Source of the DNA: Marinobacter sp. F3R11
GTDB lineage: Bacteria > Pseudomonadota > Gammaproteobacteria > Pseudomonadales > Oleiphilaceae
DNA length: 64,000 nt
Reading direction: 5' to 3'
Assembly (NCBI RefSeq): GCF_003318275.1
Contig: NZ_QOCH01000015.1
Span: 97,608-161,607 of the forward strand
The notes under the pieces were generated by a model that had not been told where the DNA came from, did not search any database, and worked only from the letters and a program-made list of their open reading frames with translations. A program made the translations under genes and the position numbers. Of the stretch, positions 31,875-40,958 are shown in pieces. Position 1 is the first letter of the stretch; every line of letters starts with the position of its first letter.

Positions 31875-33290
31875 ATGCTGAAGAAAGTGTTAATCGCCAA
31901 CCGCGGCGAAATTGCCGTCCGCATCGTGCGGGCCTGCGCAGAGATGGGGATACGCTCGGTGGCCATATACACCGAACCGGATCGCTATGGACTGCACGTC
32001 AAGCGGGCCGACGAATCCTATTCCCTGGGCGAAGACCCTTTGGCTGGCTATCTCGACCCGGCTCGCATTGTGAACCTGGCTGTAGAAACCGGCTGCGACG
32101 CCATTCACCCCGGCTACGGTTTCTTATCGGAAAACGCTGGCTTCGCCCGTCTGTGTGAACAGAAAGGCGTGACTTTTATCGGCCCGGAATCCAGCGTAAT
32201 CCACGGAATGGGTGACAAAACCCAGGCCCGCAACAGTATGCGCGCAGCCGGTGTGCCGGTTACCCCTGGCTCCGAGGGCAATCTGGACAGCCTTGAAGAT
32301 GCCCTGAAGCTGGCAAACGACATCGGCTATCCGGTAATGGTGAAGGCTACATCCGGAGGTGGAGGCCGCGGCATCCGTCGCTGTGACACGCCTCAAGAGC
32401 TGAAGGCCCAGTACCCACGAGTGATTTCCGAAGCTACCAAAGCCTTCGGCTCGGCCGAAGTGTTTATGGAGAAGTGCATCGTGAACCCTCGGCACATCGA
32501 GGTACAGATACTGGCAGACCGCCAGGGCAACGCCATCCACCTCTTCGAGCGGGACTGCTCCATCCAGCGCCGCAACCAGAAGCTGATCGAGATTGCCCCC
32601 AGCCCGCAGCTGACTCCGGAACAGCGCCAGTACATTGGCGATCTGGCGGTCCGGGCTGCCAGGGCAGTTGGCTATGAGAATGCGGGAACCGTGGAGTTCC
32701 TGCTGTCCGGCAACGAAGTCTATTTCATGGAAATGAACACCCGGGTACAGGTGGAACACACCATTACCGAAGCCATCACCGGCGTGGACATTGTCCGGGA
32801 ACAGCTGCGTATCGCCTCCGGCCTGCCCCTGAGCTACCGCCAGGAAGACATACAGTTCCGGGGCTATGCCCTGCAGTTCCGCATCAACGCGGAAGATCCG
32901 AAAAACGACTTTCTGCCCAGCTTCGGGCGCATTACCCATTACTATGCGCCCGGCGGCCCCGGGGTACGGGTGGATACCGCCATCTATACCGGTTATGAAA
33001 TCCCCCCCTACTACGACTCCATGTGCCTGAAACTGGTGGTCTGGGCGCTGACATGGGAAGAAGTCATTGCCCGCAGCAAGCGCGCCCTGGACGACATGCG
33101 CCTGCACGGCATAAGGACCACCGCCAACTACTACCAGCAGATTCTGGGACACCCGGATTTTGCCCGCGGAAAATTCGACACCAGCTTTGTGCCCTCTCAT
33201 CCGGAACTGCTGAACTATTCAACCAAGCGCCATCCCAGCGAGATCGCCCTGGCCATTGCCGCCACCATCGCCGCCCACGCCGGCTGGTAA
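31875..33290 (+). CDS. pycA: Pyruvate carboxylase subunit A (biotin carboxylase)
   Basis: ATP-grasp biotin carboxylase subunit of the two-subunit pyruvate carboxylase that makes oxaloacetate. The 471-residue protein has the family order: biotin carboxylase N-domain (KKVLIANRGEIAVRIVRA), ATP-grasp glycine loop (KATSGGGGRGIRRCD), the metal-site segment FMEMNTRVQVEHTITE, and the C-domain (YALQFRINAEDP). GAGGA lies before the ATG. It is 15 bases before pycB, divergent from a LysR regulator. AccC is very similar, but the fused partner downstream shows this is the pyruvate enzyme. Confidence 0.93.
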   Translation: MLKKVLIANRGEIAVRIVRACAEMGIRSVAIYTEPDRYGLHVKRADESYSLGEDPLAGYLDPARIVNLAVETGCDAIHPGYGFLSENAGFARLCEQKGVTFIGPESSVIHGMGDKTQARNSMRAAGVPVTPGSEGNLDSLEDALKLANDIGYPVMVKATSGGGGRGIRRCDTPQELKAQYPRVISEATKAFGSAEVFMEKCIVNPRHIEVQILADRQGNAIHLFERDCSIQRRNQKLIEIAPSPQLTPEQRQYIGDLAVRAARAVGYENAGTVEFLLSGNEVYFMEMNTRVQVEHTITEAITGVDIVREQLRIASGLPLSYRQEDIQFRGYALQFRINAEDPKNDFLPSFGRITHYYAPGGPGVRVDTAIYTGYEIPPYYDSMCLKLVVWALTWEEVIARSKRALDDMRLHGIRTTANYYQQILGHPDFARGKFDTSFVPSHPELLNYSTKRHPSEIALAIAATIAAHAGW

Positions 33291-33305
33291 TCAGGAGGAA
33301 CACCC

Positions 33306-35114
33306 ATGAGTACCATCAAGCAAATCGAAGTTACCGATGTCATCCTGCGGGATGCCCATCAGTCCCTGATCGCCACCCGCATGCGCACCGAAGACATGCT
33401 GCCCATCTGCGACAAGCTGGATCAGGTGGGCTACTGGTCCCTGGAAGTCTGGGGCGGAGCCACCTTTGACGCCTGTGTACGCTTCCTAAAGGAAGACCCC
33501 TGGGAACGACTGCGCCAGTTGCGTGCGGCCCTGCCCAACACCCGGCTGCAGATGCTGCTGCGGGGGCAGAACCTGCTGGGTTACCGCCACTATGCCGACG
33601 ATGTGGTGGAAGCCTTTGTCCAGAAAGCCGCAGACAATGGCATTGATGTGTTCAGGGTATTTGATGCCCTCAACGACCTGCGTAACATCGAAACCGCCAT
33701 GAAAGCGGTGAAAAAAGCCGGCAAGCATGCCCAGGGCACCATCTGCTACACCACCAGCCCGGTGCATACCCCGGAACTGTTTGTGCGCCAGGCCCGGGAC
33801 ATGCAGGCCATGGGCGCCGACTCCATCGCCATCAAGGATATGGCCGGACTGCTCACCCCCTACGCCACCTTTGAGCTGGTACAGGCCATCAAGGCCGAGG
33901 TAGATCTGCCGCTGGTAGTACACAGCCATTCCACCTCTGGACTGGCCCCCCTGTGTCAGCTCAAGGCCATAGAAGCCGGTGCCGATCGTATCGACACCGC
34001 CATTTCCTCCTTTGCCTCGGGCACCAGCCATCCTGCCACGGAATCCCAGGTGGCCGCCCTCAGGGGTACCGGCTATGACACAGGACTGGATCTCAATCTG
34101 CTGAGCGAGATTGCCGACTATTTCCGTGAGGTCCGGAAAAAATACCATCAGTTTGAAAGCGAATTCACCCGGGAAGATGTGTCGGTTCAGATCAACCAGG
34201 TTCCGGGCGGCATGATGTCCAACCTGGCCAACCAGCTGAAGGAACAGAATGCCCTGGACCGGATCCGGGAAGTCTTCGAGGAAATTCCCCGGGTTCGCGA
34301 AGACCTGGGCTTCCCGCCCCTGGTCACCCCCACCTCCCAGATCGTGGGCACCCAGGCGGTCTACAACGTGCTGGCGGGGCAAAGATACAAGACCATTACC
34401 AATGAGGTGAAACGCTACCTTCAGGGCGGCTATGGCAAGCCTCCGGCGGAGGTCAACAGCGAGGTTCGGAAGCAGGCCATCGGCAGCGAAACCGTGGACG
34501 AAGGCCGCCCCGCCGACCAGCTGGCGCCGGAACTGGACCGGCTCAGGGATGAAATCGGCAGCCTGGCGAAGAACGAGGAAGATGTGCTCACCTACGCCAT
34601 GTTCCCGGATCTGGGCCGGGAATTCCTGCAGCAGCGCCAGGACGGCACCCTGACTCCGGAACCCCTGCTGCCCGCCGATCAGGGCCGAAAGGGCCAGATG
34701 ACTACCGCCGTGGCCAGCGAATTCCGTATTGACGTACACGGGGAAACCTACGAAGTGGCAGTCACCGGAGCGGGTGACGCCGGTGCCGGAAAACGCAAGC
34801 TGTACCTGTCACTGGACGGCATGCCTGAAGAAGTGGTGTTCGAGCCCCTGAACGAATTTATCGCCGAAGGCAGCAGCGGCCGCAAGCGGGCCACCGAGCC
34901 CGGACATATCACGCCGGCCATGCCCGGTTCCGTGGTGGACGTGCTGGTCAGCGAGGGAGACGAAGTCGCTGCCGGTCAGGCGGTCATGATCACCGAGGCC
35001 ATGAAAATGGAAACGGAAGTACACACCAGCATTACCGGCACAGTGCGCGCCGTGTATGTGACCAAGGGCGACCGGGTGACTCCCGGTGAAGTCCTGATCG
35101 AAATCAGCGAATAA
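33306..35114 (+). CDS. pycB: Pyruvate carboxylase subunit B (carboxyltransferase plus biotin carrier)
   Basis: Carries the pyruvate carboxyltransferase domain and the biotinyl domain. 602 residues. The catalytic barrel begins at VILRDAHQSLIATRMRTEDM, with metal-site histidines in LPLVVHSHSTSGLAP and the lysine in SIAIKDMAGLLTP (the carbamylated lysine in the family). The conserved-carboxylase linker follows to about 520, and the C-terminal lipoyl-type domain has biotin-acceptor lysine K567 in TEAMKMETEV. The same architecture occurs in oxaloacetate decarboxylase alpha; no beta or gamma subunit genes are nearby, and pycA is adjacent, so pyruvate carboxylase is the better call. Confidence 0.92.
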   Translation: MSTIKQIEVTDVILRDAHQSLIATRMRTEDMLPICDKLDQVGYWSLEVWGGATFDACVRFLKEDPWERLRQLRAALPNTRLQMLLRGQNLLGYRHYADDVVEAFVQKAADNGIDVFRVFDALNDLRNIETAMKAVKKAGKHAQGTICYTTSPVHTPELFVRQARDMQAMGADSIAIKDMAGLLTPYATFELVQAIKAEVDLPLVVHSHSTSGLAPLCQLKAIEAGADRIDTAISSFASGTSHPATESQVAALRGTGYDTGLDLNLLSEIADYFREVRKKYHQFESEFTREDVSVQINQVPGGMMSNLANQLKEQNALDRIREVFEEIPRVREDLGFPPLVTPTSQIVGTQAVYNVLAGQRYKTITNEVKRYLQGGYGKPPAEVNSEVRKQAIGSETVDEGRPADQLAPELDRLRDEIGSLAKNEEDVLTYAMFPDLGREFLQQRQDGTLTPEPLLPADQGRKGQMTTAVASEFRIDVHGETYEVAVTGAGDAGAGKRKLYLSLDGMPEEVVFEPLNEFIAEGSSGRKRATEPGHITPAMPGSVVDVLVSEGDEVAAGQAVMITEAMKMETEVHTSITGTVRAVYVTKGDRVTPGEVLIEISE

Positions 35115-35125
35115 CGGGAGCGGAC

Positions 35126-35791
35126 ATGGATCATATTGTTCAGGGTGTACTGAAATTCCGCAGCGACATCTACCCCAGCCGCAAGGATCTGTTCCGGTCA
35201 CTGGCCGACAGCCAGAATCCGGATGTGCTGTTTGTCACCTGCTCGGACTCACGGATAGATCCGAACCTGGTGACCGGCTCCCACCCCGGAGACCTGTTCA
35301 TCTGCCGTAATGCGGGCAACATCATACCGCCACACAGCAATGATACCGGCGGCATGACTGCCTCCATCGAGTATGCGGTCGCGGTGCTGAAGGTGCGCCA
35401 TATCATTATCTGCGGACACACGGACTGCGGCGCCATCAAAGGCGCCCTGGATATGTCAGCCCTGGACGGCCTGCCCCATGTCCGGGAGTGGCTGGGGCAC
35501 TGTCGGTCAGCCATGGAAATCGTACGGGAACGGCACGGCATAGCCACCGGCGCCTGCCTGGACCACCAGCACATGGGTGAGGCCATCGAGGAAAATGTGC
35601 TGCAGCAGGTGCAGCACCTGCGCACACACCCGGTAGTGGCCGCCAAGCTGGCCACCCGGAAAATCCAGATCCACGGCTGGATCTACGACATAGAATCCGG
35701 AGCAATCCGCTGCTGCGGCCAGGACAGCCTGGAGTTCCAGCAGTTCGATGACTTCTACGCCGAAGTGATCCAACGTATCAGCAAGGCCTGA
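35126..35791 (+). CDS. Beta-class carbonic anhydrase
   Basis: Zinc enzyme that interconverts CO2 and bicarbonate. The 221-residue protein has the beta-class zinc ligands: the cysteine in VTCSDSRIDP (with the Asp-Arg dyad) and the His and Cys in ICGHTDCGAIKG. Other family segments are GDLFICRNAGNIIPP and SIEYAVAVLKVRHIIICGH. No signal peptide, so cytosolic. It begins 11 bases after pycB and ends at a terminator, so it should be co-transcribed with pyruvate carboxylase and may supply its bicarbonate. Confidence 0.93.
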   Translation: MDHIVQGVLKFRSDIYPSRKDLFRSLADSQNPDVLFVTCSDSRIDPNLVTGSHPGDLFICRNAGNIIPPHSNDTGGMTASIEYAVAVLKVRHIIICGHTDCGAIKGALDMSALDGLPHVREWLGHCRSAMEIVRERHGIATGACLDHQHMGEAIEENVLQQVQHLRTHPVVAAKLATRKIQIHGWIYDIESGAIRCCGQDSLEFQQFDDFYAEVIQRISKA

Positions 35792-35806
35792 TTGCCCAGA
35801 AACAGA

Positions 35807-35845
35807 AAGGATCGCCACCGGTTACCGGGGGCGATCCTTTTTTTC
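35807..35845. terminator. Strong terminator after carbonic anhydrase gene
   Basis: AAGGATCGCC (35807-35816) pairs with GGCGATCCTT (35830-35839) and is followed by a T run. It lies between the converging carbonic anhydrase and rimO genes. It is strong for the plus strand and may also work for rimO on the minus strand. Confidence 0.85.
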
Positions 35846-35870
35846 TTCAGGGCCGGCGTCAGGGCAAGGC

Positions 35871-37214
35871 TCAGGCCAGACGGGCCCAGAGGTCATGCTC
35901 ATCCGCATGCTCCACCACGACCTGCACCATCTGCCCCGGCTCAAGATCGGTGACGTCGTTCAGATACACCATACCATCGATTTCTGGCGCATCAGCCTTG
36001 GAGCGACCAATGGCCCCCTCCTCGTCCACTTCGTCAATCAACACATCAATCGTTGTGCCGATTTTTGCCTGCAAGCGAGCGGCTGAGATATGGGCCTGTT
36101 TCTCCATAAACCGGGCGAGACGTTCTTCTTTGACTTCCTCCGGCACGGCGCCTTCAATCTCATTGGCCTTGGCACCCTCAACCGCACTGTAGGTAAAGGC
36201 ACCCACGCGGTCCAGCTGAGCTTCATCCAGCCAGTCCAGCAGATACTGGAAGTCTTCCTCGGTCTCACCCGGAAAGCCGACAATAAAGGTGGAACGGATG
36301 GTCAGCTCCGGGCAGATTTCCCGCCAGCGGCGGATACGTTCCAGGGTCTTGCTATCATGGGCCGGGCGTTTCATGGCTTTCAGCACTTTCGGACTGGCAT
36401 GCTGAAACGGAATATCCAGATACGGCAGAATCTTCCCTTCGGCCATCAGCGGAATAATGTCGTCCACGTGGGGGTATGGATACACATAATGCAGGCGCAC
36501 CCAGACACCCATCTCACCCAACGCTTCACAAAGTGACTGCATTTTGGTTTTCAGGGGGCGCCCCTGCCAGAACCCGGTACGGTATTTTGTGTCAACGCCA
36601 TAGGCCGAGGTGTCCTGAGAAATCACCAGCAACTCTTTTACGCCAGCATCAACCAGGCGCTGAGCCTCGTCCATTACGTCGCCAATAGGCCGGCTCACAA
36701 GATCGCCGCGCATGGAGGGGATAATGCAGAAGGTACAACGATGGTTGCAGCCTTCAGAAATCTTGAGGTAGGCGAAGTGCCTGGGAGTCAGCTTGATGCC
36801 CTGAGGCGGCACCAGATCTGTAAAGGGATCATGCTCGCGGGTTTGCGGAACGAACTGATGTACCGCCCCGACCACCTCTTCGTACGCATGGGGCCCAGAA
36901 ACCGCCAATACACCCGGGTGGGTCTCGCGGATCTTGTCGGCTTCCACCCCCATACAGCCGGTAACAATCACTTTGCCGTTTTCGCTAATCGCTTCGCCAA
37001 TGGCATCGAGAGATTCCTGCTTGGCAGCATCAATGAAACCACAGGTATTCACCACCACTATGTCAGCATCGTTGTAAGTAGGAACAACGTCGTAACCATC
37101 CAGCCGCAATTGGGTCAGGATGCGCTCGGAATCAACCAGAGCCTTGGGGCAGCCCAGACTGATAAAACCAACTTTGCCGTTACCGGCCACTGTGTTCTCG
37201 GTTTTTTCTGTCAT
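35871..37214 (-). CDS. rimO: Ribosomal protein S12 methylthiotransferase
   Basis: Radical-SAM methylthiotransferase that adds a methylthio group to the conserved aspartate of ribosomal protein S12. The ATG at 37214 (MTEKTENT) gives 447 residues; an upstream extension is unlikely. Order: N-terminal MTTase domain with [16 protein letters not shown] and [10 protein letters not shown] (cluster cysteines), radical-SAM domain with [15 protein letters not shown] (CxxxCxxC), and a C-terminal TRAM domain (about 380-447). The [12 protein letters not shown] sequence separates it from MiaB, which is at 43210. Confidence 0.95.
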   Translation of the reverse strand: MTEKTENTVAGNGKVGFISLGCPKALVDSERILTQLRLDGYDVVPTYNDADIVVVNTCGFIDAAKQESLDAIGEAISENGKVIVTGCMGVEADKIRETHPGVLAVSGPHAYEEVVGAVHQFVPQTREHDPFTDLVPPQGIKLTPRHFAYLKISEGCNHRCTFCIIPSMRGDLVSRPIGDVMDEAQRLVDAGVKELLVISQDTSAYGVDTKYRTGFWQGRPLKTKMQSLCEALGEMGVWVRLHYVYPYPHVDDIIPLMAEGKILPYLDIPFQHASPKVLKAMKRPAHDSKTLERIRRWREICPELTIRSTFIVGFPGETEEDFQYLLDWLDEAQLDRVGAFTYSAVEGAKANEIEGAVPEEVKEERLARFMEKQAHISAARLQAKIGTTIDVLIDEVDEEGAIGRSKADAPEIDGMVYLNDVTDLEPGQMVQVVVEHADEHDLWARLA

Positions 37215-37562
37215 ATAACGTTTCAGGATTCCTGGCGCCCGGCGAGAGCACACAAATGAATGGAGGCGGAATTTTACACCAGTCGAGCCCCCCTCTGCAG
37301 CAAAAGCCGAGCCGACCTGATATCTAAATGTTCCCGGCTTAAGTCAAATTTGTGACGCCTTGTTCAGAAAAATACATTAAATCTGCAACAATGTACGACA
37401 CAAAAGTTGCTGATCAGAAAACAAACAACTACACTTTTTACCGGTTACGCCTTGTTCTGAAACATTATTTACATCCGGGCACACGCCATCAGGGCCATCA
37501 AAGCGCCTATAACGGGCGTTTATAAAGAACGACCAATTAGAAGAGCTTATTCAAGAGTCCCC
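37215..37562. other. Intergenic region between rimO and the PilZ gene
   Basis: 348 bases with no recognisable gene. It holds the divergent promoters. On the minus strand TAAAAT (37270-37275) is a candidate -10 for rimO. Two near-identical 16-base segments, ACGCCTTGTTCaGAAA (37355-37370) and ACGCCTTGTTCtGAAA (37447-37462), lie 92 bases apart upstream of the PilZ gene; each centres on TTCnGAA. Confidence 0.5.
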
Positions 37563-37973
37563 ATGAAAGCAGCCACAATCAAGCCCAACCTGCGCAACCA
37601 ACAGCGTGTGGATGTCGAGAGCGATATCGTCATCGAGAAGCCGGATGGTCGCCAGCTCACCTGTAAAATATCCAACCTTTCCCGCTCCGGCGTAATGGTT
37701 CGTTGTGATCAGGAGACGGCAGGCCAGCTCATACCCGACCTGAAAGCCCCCGCACCGGGAAACTGGCTGACCGTAAAAGCCCAGTTCTCTGTACCGGTCG
37801 TCGCAACCCAGCCAGTGTCCATTTTAGCCAACGGGAACATTATTCACCTGCGAAGAATGGCCAGAGACGAATTCCAACTCGGCATTCAGTTTGCGGACTT
37901 TGAAGGTAACGGGTTCGATTATATAGACCTCTATGTTCGCAAACTTCTGGCCGATTCACGCAACCCCGCCTGA
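37563..37973 (+). CDS. PilZ-domain protein, probable cyclic di-GMP receptor
   Basis: A stand-alone PilZ domain of 136 residues. Both c-di-GMP binding motifs are present: RxxxR as RNQQR near residues 11-15, and NxSxxG as NLSRSG near 37-42. The rest has the PilZ beta-barrel pattern and ends in a helix (GFDYIDLYVRKLLAD). It should bind cyclic di-GMP and change activity of an unknown partner, often motility or attachment machinery. No partner is encoded next to it: rimO is upstream and cysD downstream. Confidence 0.88.
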   Translation: MKAATIKPNLRNQQRVDVESDIVIEKPDGRQLTCKISNLSRSGVMVRCDQETAGQLIPDLKAPAPGNWLTVKAQFSVPVVATQPVSILANGNIIHLRRMARDEFQLGIQFADFEGNGFDYIDLYVRKLLADSRNPA

Positions 37974-38028
37974 AACCGATCGACACAACAACAGCCCCAA
38001 ACCCGCTCCAGGCCGCGCTCCTTTGAGC

Positions 38029-38083
38029 GCTATATTGCTATAACTTAAAACTCTAATAGCAGGCCTTCTTATAGCCATATTGC
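38029..38083. repeat. Imperfect inverted repeat before cysD
   Basis: GCTATATTGCTATAA (38029-38043) is complementary to TTATAGCCATATTGC (38069-38083) except at two positions. A -10-like TATGAT (38090-38095) follows. It may be the regulator site of the sulfate-activation operon, for example for CysB, but no consensus was tested. Confidence 0.4.
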
Positions 38084-38144
38084 CTCTGATATGATTGCCG
38101 TTCATATTTGCACGCCATCAAGGCCCGCTGCGGCACGGATTATC

Positions 38145-39053
38145 ATGACCACATACAACCTCACGCATCTGAAGCAACTGGAAGCGGAAAGCATCCACAT
38201 TATTCGCGAAGTGGCCGCCGAGTTTGATAACCCGGTAATGCTCTATTCCATCGGCAAAGATTCCGCCGTTATGCTGCACCTGGCCCGCAAGGCTTTCTAC
38301 CCGGGAACATTACCTTTCCCCCTGATGCACGTGGATACCACCTGGAAATTCCGGGACATGATTGATTTCCGCGAGCGCAAGGTGAAGGAATACGGGCTGG
38401 ATCTGATAGTGCACATCAATCAGGACGGCGTGGAACAGGGTATTGGCCCCTTCTCCCACGGTAGCGCAAAGCATACGGACATCATGAAAACCCAGGCGCT
38501 CAAACAAGCTCTGGACAAATACGGGTTTGATGCAGCTTTCGGTGGCGCCCGCCGGGATGAAGAAAAATCCCGGGCCAAAGAGCGCGTCTACTCTTTCCGT
38601 GATGAATACCACCGCTGGGACCCCAAAAACCAGCGACCGGAACTCTGGAACACCTATAACGGCAAGGTAAACAAAGGCGAGAGTATTCGGGTTTTCCCGC
38701 TCTCAAACTGGACTGAGCTGGACATCTGGCAGTACATCTATCTTGAAAATATCGAAATCGTTCCTCTTTACTACTCTGCGGTACGCCCGGTGGTAGAGAG
38801 AGACGGCTCACTCATTATGGTGGATGACGACCGCATGCCTCTGAAGGAGGGTGAAAAGCCGATGATGAAGTCCATCCGTTTCCGTACTCTGGGGTGCTAC
38901 CCACTGACCGGCGCCATTGAATCTGAGGCGGACACTCTGCCGGAGATTATCCAGGAAATGTTGCTGGCGACCAGTTCAGAACGCCAGGGCCGCGTGATCG
39001 ATCACGACTCGGCCGGCTCCATGGAACAGAAAAAGCGGGAAGGGTACTTCTGA
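38145..39053 (+). CDS. cysD: Sulfate adenylyltransferase subunit 2
   Basis: Catalytic ATP sulfurylase subunit that makes APS from sulfate and ATP. The ATG at 38145 ([17 protein letters not shown]) gives 302 residues, as in E. coli. The PP-motif is [18 protein letters not shown]. Further marks are [19 protein letters not shown] and the arginine-rich [22 protein letters not shown]. It is one base before cysN and forms the CysDN complex with it for assimilatory sulfate reduction. Confidence 0.96.
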   Translation: MTTYNLTHLKQLEAESIHIIREVAAEFDNPVMLYSIGKDSAVMLHLARKAFYPGTLPFPLMHVDTTWKFRDMIDFRERKVKEYGLDLIVHINQDGVEQGIGPFSHGSAKHTDIMKTQALKQALDKYGFDAAFGGARRDEEKSRAKERVYSFRDEYHRWDPKNQRPELWNTYNGKVNKGESIRVFPLSNWTELDIWQYIYLENIEIVPLYYSAVRPVVERDGSLIMVDDDRMPLKEGEKPMMKSIRFRTLGCYPLTGAIESEADTLPEIIQEMLLATSSERQGRVIDHDSAGSMEQKKREGYF

Positions 39054-39054
39054 T

Positions 39055-40713
39055 ATGTCACACCAATCTGATCTCATCGCCGACGACATCCAGGCTTATC
39101 TCAAACAGCACGAGAACAAAGAGCTGCTGCGCCTGCTCACCTGTGGCAGCGTAGACGACGGCAAAAGCACCCTGATCGGCCGCCTGCTGCATGACACAAA
39201 AATGATCTACGAAGATCATATGGCCACCCTGAAAACCGACAGTGCAAAAATGGGCACCACCGGTGAAAAGCTCGATCTTGCCTTGCTGGTAGACGGCTTG
39301 CAGGCGGAGCGTGAACAGGGCATCACCATTGATGTCGCCTACCGCTACTTCTCCACCGACAAACGCAAGTTCATCATAGCCGACACGCCAGGGCATGAGC
39401 AGTACACACGGAACATGGCCACGGGCGCGTCCACAGCGCAGGTCGCTATTCTGATGATCGACGCCCGCAGAGGCGTACTTACCCAGACACGTCGACATTC
39501 ATACATTGCCTCCCTGCTTGGCATACGGCACATCGTAGTGGCCGTTAACAAGATGGACCTGGTGGATTTCAGCGAAGACCGCTTTAACGAAATCAGAGAG
39601 GAATACCTGGCCTTTGCCGCAAAACTCGGGCTGAACGACATCCGCTTTGTGCCGATCTCGGCCCTGGAAGGGGATAATGTGGTCAACCACAGCAAGAACA
39701 TGCCGTGGTTTAACGGACAGCCGCTGATGGAGATCCTCGAAACGGTCGAAGTGGGCCGTGACAAGAATCTGGAGCACTTCCGCTTCCCGGTTCAGTATGT
39801 AAACCGCCCAAACCTGAACTTCCGCGGCTTCTGCGGCACCATAGCCTCTGGCGTGATTCGCCCGGGTGACAAGGTTATGGCCCTGCCCTCCCGGCGCCTC
39901 AGTACCATCAGGGAAGTAGTCACGTTTGATGGTAACCTGGATGAAGCATACATCGACCAGGCGGTAACACTGACTCTGGCCGACGAGATTGATATCAGCC
40001 GTGGCGACATGCTGGTAAAACCTGAAGACGAGCCGGAAGTAAGCAATCGCTTCAAGGCCAACATCGTGTGGATGGCTGACGCCCCCCTGCAAACCGGCCG
40101 TCTGTATGACATCAAACTGGGCCCCACCTTCACATCGGGCACGGTTCGGAAAATCCACTATCAGACCGACGTGAACACTCTGGAGCAGAATGCAAATCCT
40201 GAACTGCTGCAAGTAAATGAAATCGGGCTGTGTGACGTAACACTGAGCCAGCCAATCGCGTTTGATGTATACAAGCGCAACCATGCTACAGGTAGCTTCA
40301 TCGTTATCGACAGGCTGACCAACGTAACCGTTGGCGCCGGTATGATTGACGGACTGGCAGAAACTGCAGGAAATCTGGAACCGGTCAGCCCGCAAGAGCG
40401 TGAACGACGACTGGCTCAGCAGCCGACGATTATCGGCTGCTCCGGCAAACAAGCTCCAGCCCTTGCACTGGCGGTGGAGCGTGCACTTTTTGACCAGGGC
40501 AAGACTGCAGTGGTCCTGAGCGAAGACAATGCGGGCAATGCTGACGACCGCCGTCGTACTGCCCAGCTGCTCACAGCCCATGGGCTGATTGCGATTGCAG
40601 TGAATCTAGGCACTGATGTGGCCAGCGTTTCCGTATCGGCTGATAGCACAGAGGAAGTATCCGACATTGCTGCTGCTCTGGTGCAGGAACTGGTTCGCGA
40701 TAAGAGAATTTAA
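39055..40713 (+). CDS. cysN: Sulfate adenylyltransferase subunit 1 with degenerate APS-kinase-like tail
   Basis: GTPase subunit of ATP sulfurylase; GTP hydrolysis drives APS synthesis by CysD. The GTPase motifs are complete: G1 GSVDDGKST (31-39), G2 [12 protein letters not shown]3 [17 protein letters not shown]4 NKMD. EF-Tu-like barrels follow to about 450. E. coli CysN is 475 residues; this one is 552. The tail (about 457-552) resembles a shortened CysC domain but its P-loop position reads GCSGKQAP instead of GLSGSGKS, so APS kinase activity is not expected. In Pseudomonas the same position holds an active CysC domain (CysNC). Confidence 0.93.
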   Translation: MSHQSDLIADDIQAYLKQHENKELLRLLTCGSVDDGKSTLIGRLLHDTKMIYEDHMATLKTDSAKMGTTGEKLDLALLVDGLQAEREQGITIDVAYRYFSTDKRKFIIADTPGHEQYTRNMATGASTAQVAILMIDARRGVLTQTRRHSYIASLLGIRHIVVAVNKMDLVDFSEDRFNEIREEYLAFAAKLGLNDIRFVPISALEGDNVVNHSKNMPWFNGQPLMEILETVEVGRDKNLEHFRFPVQYVNRPNLNFRGFCGTIASGVIRPGDKVMALPSRRLSTIREVVTFDGNLDEAYIDQAVTLTLADEIDISRGDMLVKPEDEPEVSNRFKANIVWMADAPLQTGRLYDIKLGPTFTSGTVRKIHYQTDVNTLEQNANPELLQVNEIGLCDVTLSQPIAFDVYKRNHATGSFIVIDRLTNVTVGAGMIDGLAETAGNLEPVSPQERERRLAQQPTIIGCSGKQAPALALAVERALFDQGKTAVVLSEDNAGNADDRRRTAQLLTAHGLIAIAVNLGTDVASVSVSADSTEEVSDIAAALVQELVRDKRI

Positions 40714-40750
40714 CCCGGGAACCAGGCATGGCTGTTTAGATGGAGGCCGC

Positions 40751-40829
40751 GGGGCGGGGAGTCTTTTCTTCTGGAAAAACAACTCGCTTCGCTCAGACAT
40801 TTTTTCCGGCAGAAAAGACTCCCCGCCCC
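40751..40829. repeat. Intergenic hairpin repeat, copy 1
   Basis: Outer arms GGGGCGGGGAGTCTTTTCT (40751-40769) and its exact complement (40811-40829), then inner arms CTGGAAAAA/TTTTTCCGG with one wobble pair, around a loop with CAACTCGCTTCGCTCAGACA. A second copy lies at 42037-42107. It is placed 38 bases after the cysN stop. Confidence 0.8.
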
Positions 40830-40901
40830 ACGGCTATCAGGCTATGCAGTAATTCTCCCTTTTAGTCGTGAATGTAATCGTTGTACGTGGCAAAATCTGT
40901 G

Positions 40902-40931
40902 GCCCTGAAGGTTTCCTTCGGGGCTTTTTTT
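40902..40931 (+). terminator. Terminator upstream of ndpA
   Basis: GCCCTGAAGG (40902-40911) pairs with CCTTCGGGGC (40915-40924, one G-T pair) with a 3-base loop, followed by seven T residues. It lies between hairpin copy 1 and the ndpA start, so it probably ends cysDN transcription. Confidence 0.8.
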
Positions 40932-40958
40932 GCTTATTAATTCAGGAAATTTCTGTTT

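Noticed and set aside
33486..34739. Minus-strand open frame of 417 codons
   Set aside because: Antisense to pycB. The glycine- and histidine-rich translation is typical of a mirrored GC-rich gene. The same applies to the minus-strand frames at 32124-33200 and 39499-40581.
33306..35114. Oxaloacetate decarboxylase alpha subunit
   Set aside because: The architecture is the same, but beta and gamma membrane subunits are absent, and the adjacent biotin carboxylase gene fits pyruvate carboxylase.
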